DNA of 64,000 nt from Odiellus spinosus (Eukaryota; Arthropoda; Arachnida; Opiliones; Phalangiidae). Location of the stretch: NCBI GenBank assembly GCA_963920705.1, contig OY987228.1, positions 2,434,159-2,498,158 on the forward strand, written 5' to 3'. The notes beneath the pieces were generated by a model. That model was not told the DNA's origin and searched no databases. It saw only the letters and a list, made by a program, of their open reading frames with translations. Below are positions 64,000 through 64,000 of the stretch, one piece after another. Both the position numbers and the translations under genes were made by a program. How positions within the stretch are numbered: position 1 is the first letter of the stretch; each line of letters starts with the position of its first letter.

Positions 64000-64000
64000 T

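Overview
This window is animal nuclear DNA, most likely from an invertebrate. That reading rests on BEL/Pao LTR elements (known only from metazoans), Tx1-clade LINEs, a THAP-type P element, a Polinton and GTAAGT-type splice donors; I cannot name the species. Almost the whole window is repeats: mobile elements nested in one another, fold-back elements, MITEs and satellites. Only one stretch (45.0-45.8 kb, perhaps with an exon near 42.4 kb) looks like host coding sequence, and I do not recognise it.

Layout. 1-0.88 kb: a minisatellite whose unit changes stepwise. 0.9-3.56 kb: a serine-rich ORF and a promoter-like block of 139-bp repeats, duplicated in tandem, with two MITE copies at the junction. 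3.56-16.8 kb: a Polinton (Maverick, adintovirus-like) fossil with two converging gene blocks. The rightward block holds two unknown genes, protein-primed DNA polymerase B, a BIR/IAP-like gene, a packaging ATPase, a basic core-like protein, a Pro/Thr-rich protein and a membrane protein. The leftward block holds penton-like, pVI-like and major capsid proteins, a PC4-like protein, integrase and an adenain-like protease. Most genes are open; about four or five breaks in all make it look fairly young but not whole. 16.9-21.9 kb: a 5'-truncated, frameshifted Tx1-type LINE. 21.9-25.4 kb: MITE pieces and no gene.

25.4-42.0 kb: a second Tx1 LINE on the minus strand, split by a BEL/Pao element (27185-39127, 5-bp target duplication TACAC, LTRs differing at two positions by eye). 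That element is itself split by a second BEL/Pao element on the opposite strand (32360-38256, duplication TACGG, LTRs with no difference seen). The order of events is therefore LINE, then outer BEL, then inner BEL.

42-46.2 kb: intergenic DNA with a hairpin and a MITE, and the last exon of an unrecognised gene with internal repeats. 46.2-53.8 kb: an endonuclease (EEP) gene of a mobile element, cut in two by a 6.8-kb P element (46698-53518, perfect 40-bp inverted ends, 9-bp duplication CATTATCTT). This carries a split THAP domain, a decayed transposase and two large palindromes. 53.8-57.0 kb: no gene, but a C-rich (G4-prone) minisatellite and a tRNA-like SINE candidate. 57.06-59.53 kb: a 146-bp satellite with higher-order structure. 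60-64 kb: a small unknown ORF, then fossil remnants of a Ty3/Gypsy-like pol (integrase end), a PHD-like piece, an adenain-like protease piece and a TATA-led ORF running into the window edge.

The most notable points are a BIR/IAP-like gene placed between polymerase and ATPase in the Polinton, a CtBP-type PxDLS motif at its polymerase N-terminus, the three-level nest, and the P element with its palindromes.
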